Positions 63,637-64,000 of a DNA stretch of 64,000 nt are shown here, in pieces. The DNA lies in the NCBI GenBank assembly GCA_003222245.1, contig QHVH01000024.1, positions 1 to 64,000 of the forward strand, given 5' to 3'. Below the pieces are notes generated by a model. The model had not been told where the DNA came from and searched no databases. It saw only the letters and a program-made list of their open reading frames with translations. Made by a program: the position numbers and the translations under genes. The stretch's first letter is position 1. Each line of letters opens with the position of its first letter. The DNA is from Blastocatellia bacterium AA13. GTDB lineage: Bacteria > Acidobacteriota > Blastocatellia > UBA7656.

Positions 63637-64000
63637 TCAGTTCGGCTTTGTATCGGTAATGCTCACCTGTCCCGTCGCGGAAATCACGACGGTCGTGTAA
63701 TACCAGGCGTTCTCGATTTTGATTACCGGCGATTGGATCGGCATCGGCGTCAGAATGCCTCTGCCATCGAAGTCGAGCTCGGTCGGCGTTTGTGAAGTGA
63801 TCTGAATACCGTCCGGTACTCGAAATGAGCCCTTGTCCTGGGGCTGGTTTATGCCCTCGTTGTCGAACAACTGTATCTGCATGTTCGAGCTGTCCTGAAT
63901 GACCAATCCAGCCCTGCTGTTGTTTGACGTTGCTATGTATTTGGCTCTCTGGACTGCCGTAGCCACGTTCCGGGCGGTGATGCCCAATTTGTAGGCTCTT
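63637..64000 (-). CDS. FimT/GspH-type pseudopilin, partial at window edge
   Basis: This frame is cut by the right end of the window, and its N-terminus with the cleavage site is missing. The visible 121 residues (RAYKLGITARNVATAVQRAKYIATSNN at the start of the visible part) match the helix-to-beta transition of FimT/GspH pseudopilins. The beta domain follows with PTELDFDGRGILTPM and ATGQVSITDTKPN. The first part of the gene must lie beyond position 64000. Confidence 0.75.
   Translation of the reverse strand, partial: RAYKLGITARNVATAVQRAKYIATSNNSRAGLVIQDSSNMQIQLFDNEGINQPQDKGSFRVPDGIQITSQTPTELDFDGRGILTPMPIQSPVIKIENAWYYTTVVISATGQVSITDTKPN

Overview
The window looks like a chromosomal segment of a soil-type Acidobacteriota, most likely class Blastocatellia (inference, no search was run). 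Pointers are: many secreted S9 peptidases and other hydrolases, a large serine/threonine kinase with ankyrin repeats, a futalosine-pathway menaquinone gene, a DUF5678/retropepsin-like pair, a MoxR-DUF58-ABC operon, type IV pilin genes, and hairpin-rich dispersed repeats that give spurious ORFs rich in 'AQRSAAPGA'. No tRNA, rRNA, insertion sequence, CRISPR array or phage gene was recognised.

Layout. 0-1.1 kb: a frameshifted C-terminal remnant of an RHS/YD-repeat protein, followed by a small acidic protein in the position of an immunity gene. 1.2-9.2 kb: mqnC, a serine/threonine dehydratase and a RidA deaminase, then a PLP decarboxylase, a DUF72 protein, a YCII-like secreted protein and a convergent S9 peptidase. 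9.5-18.1 kb: a membrane kinase with an unusually long activation-loop insertion, two VOC proteins, DUF2277, a repeat patch, acetyl-CoA synthetase, two HAD phosphatases (one KdsC-like) and ilvE with a good sigma-70-type promoter. 18.4-22.4 kb: a five-gene cluster resembling a Lol lipoprotein-sorting system (LolB-like lipoprotein, permease, ATPase, small membrane protein, LolA-like carrier), then a double glycosyltransferase. 25-33.2 kb: five consecutive exported hydrolase or propeller proteins.

33.2-43 kb: a repeat patch, thiO, and a divergent TetR regulator heading a catabolic gene row of four crotonase-fold enzymes, two aldehyde dehydrogenases and a 3-hydroxyacyl-CoA dehydrogenase. The crotonases differ at their catalytic glutamates, so they probably divide hydratase and isomerase work. 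43-44.8 kb: a retropepsin-like/DUF5678 pair and a long repeat patch. 44.8-54.1 kb: eight closely spaced minus-strand genes (exported GATase-like protein, ABC ATPase, ABC permease, DUF4175-like membrane protein, DinB, MoxR, DUF58, CDP-alcohol phosphatidyltransferase), probably one operon. 54.4-57.1 kb: a two-gene accessory island, a TIR-Nudix fusion followed by a PD-(D/E)XK-like protein, the best candidate here for an undescribed immune-type system. 57.2-64 kb: a trans-sulfuration enzyme, a PP2C phosphatase and four minor-pilin genes running off the right edge.

All functional calls rest on motifs read by eye. Start codons were moved from the longest possible start where a Shine-Dalgarno sequence or signal peptide favoured it.
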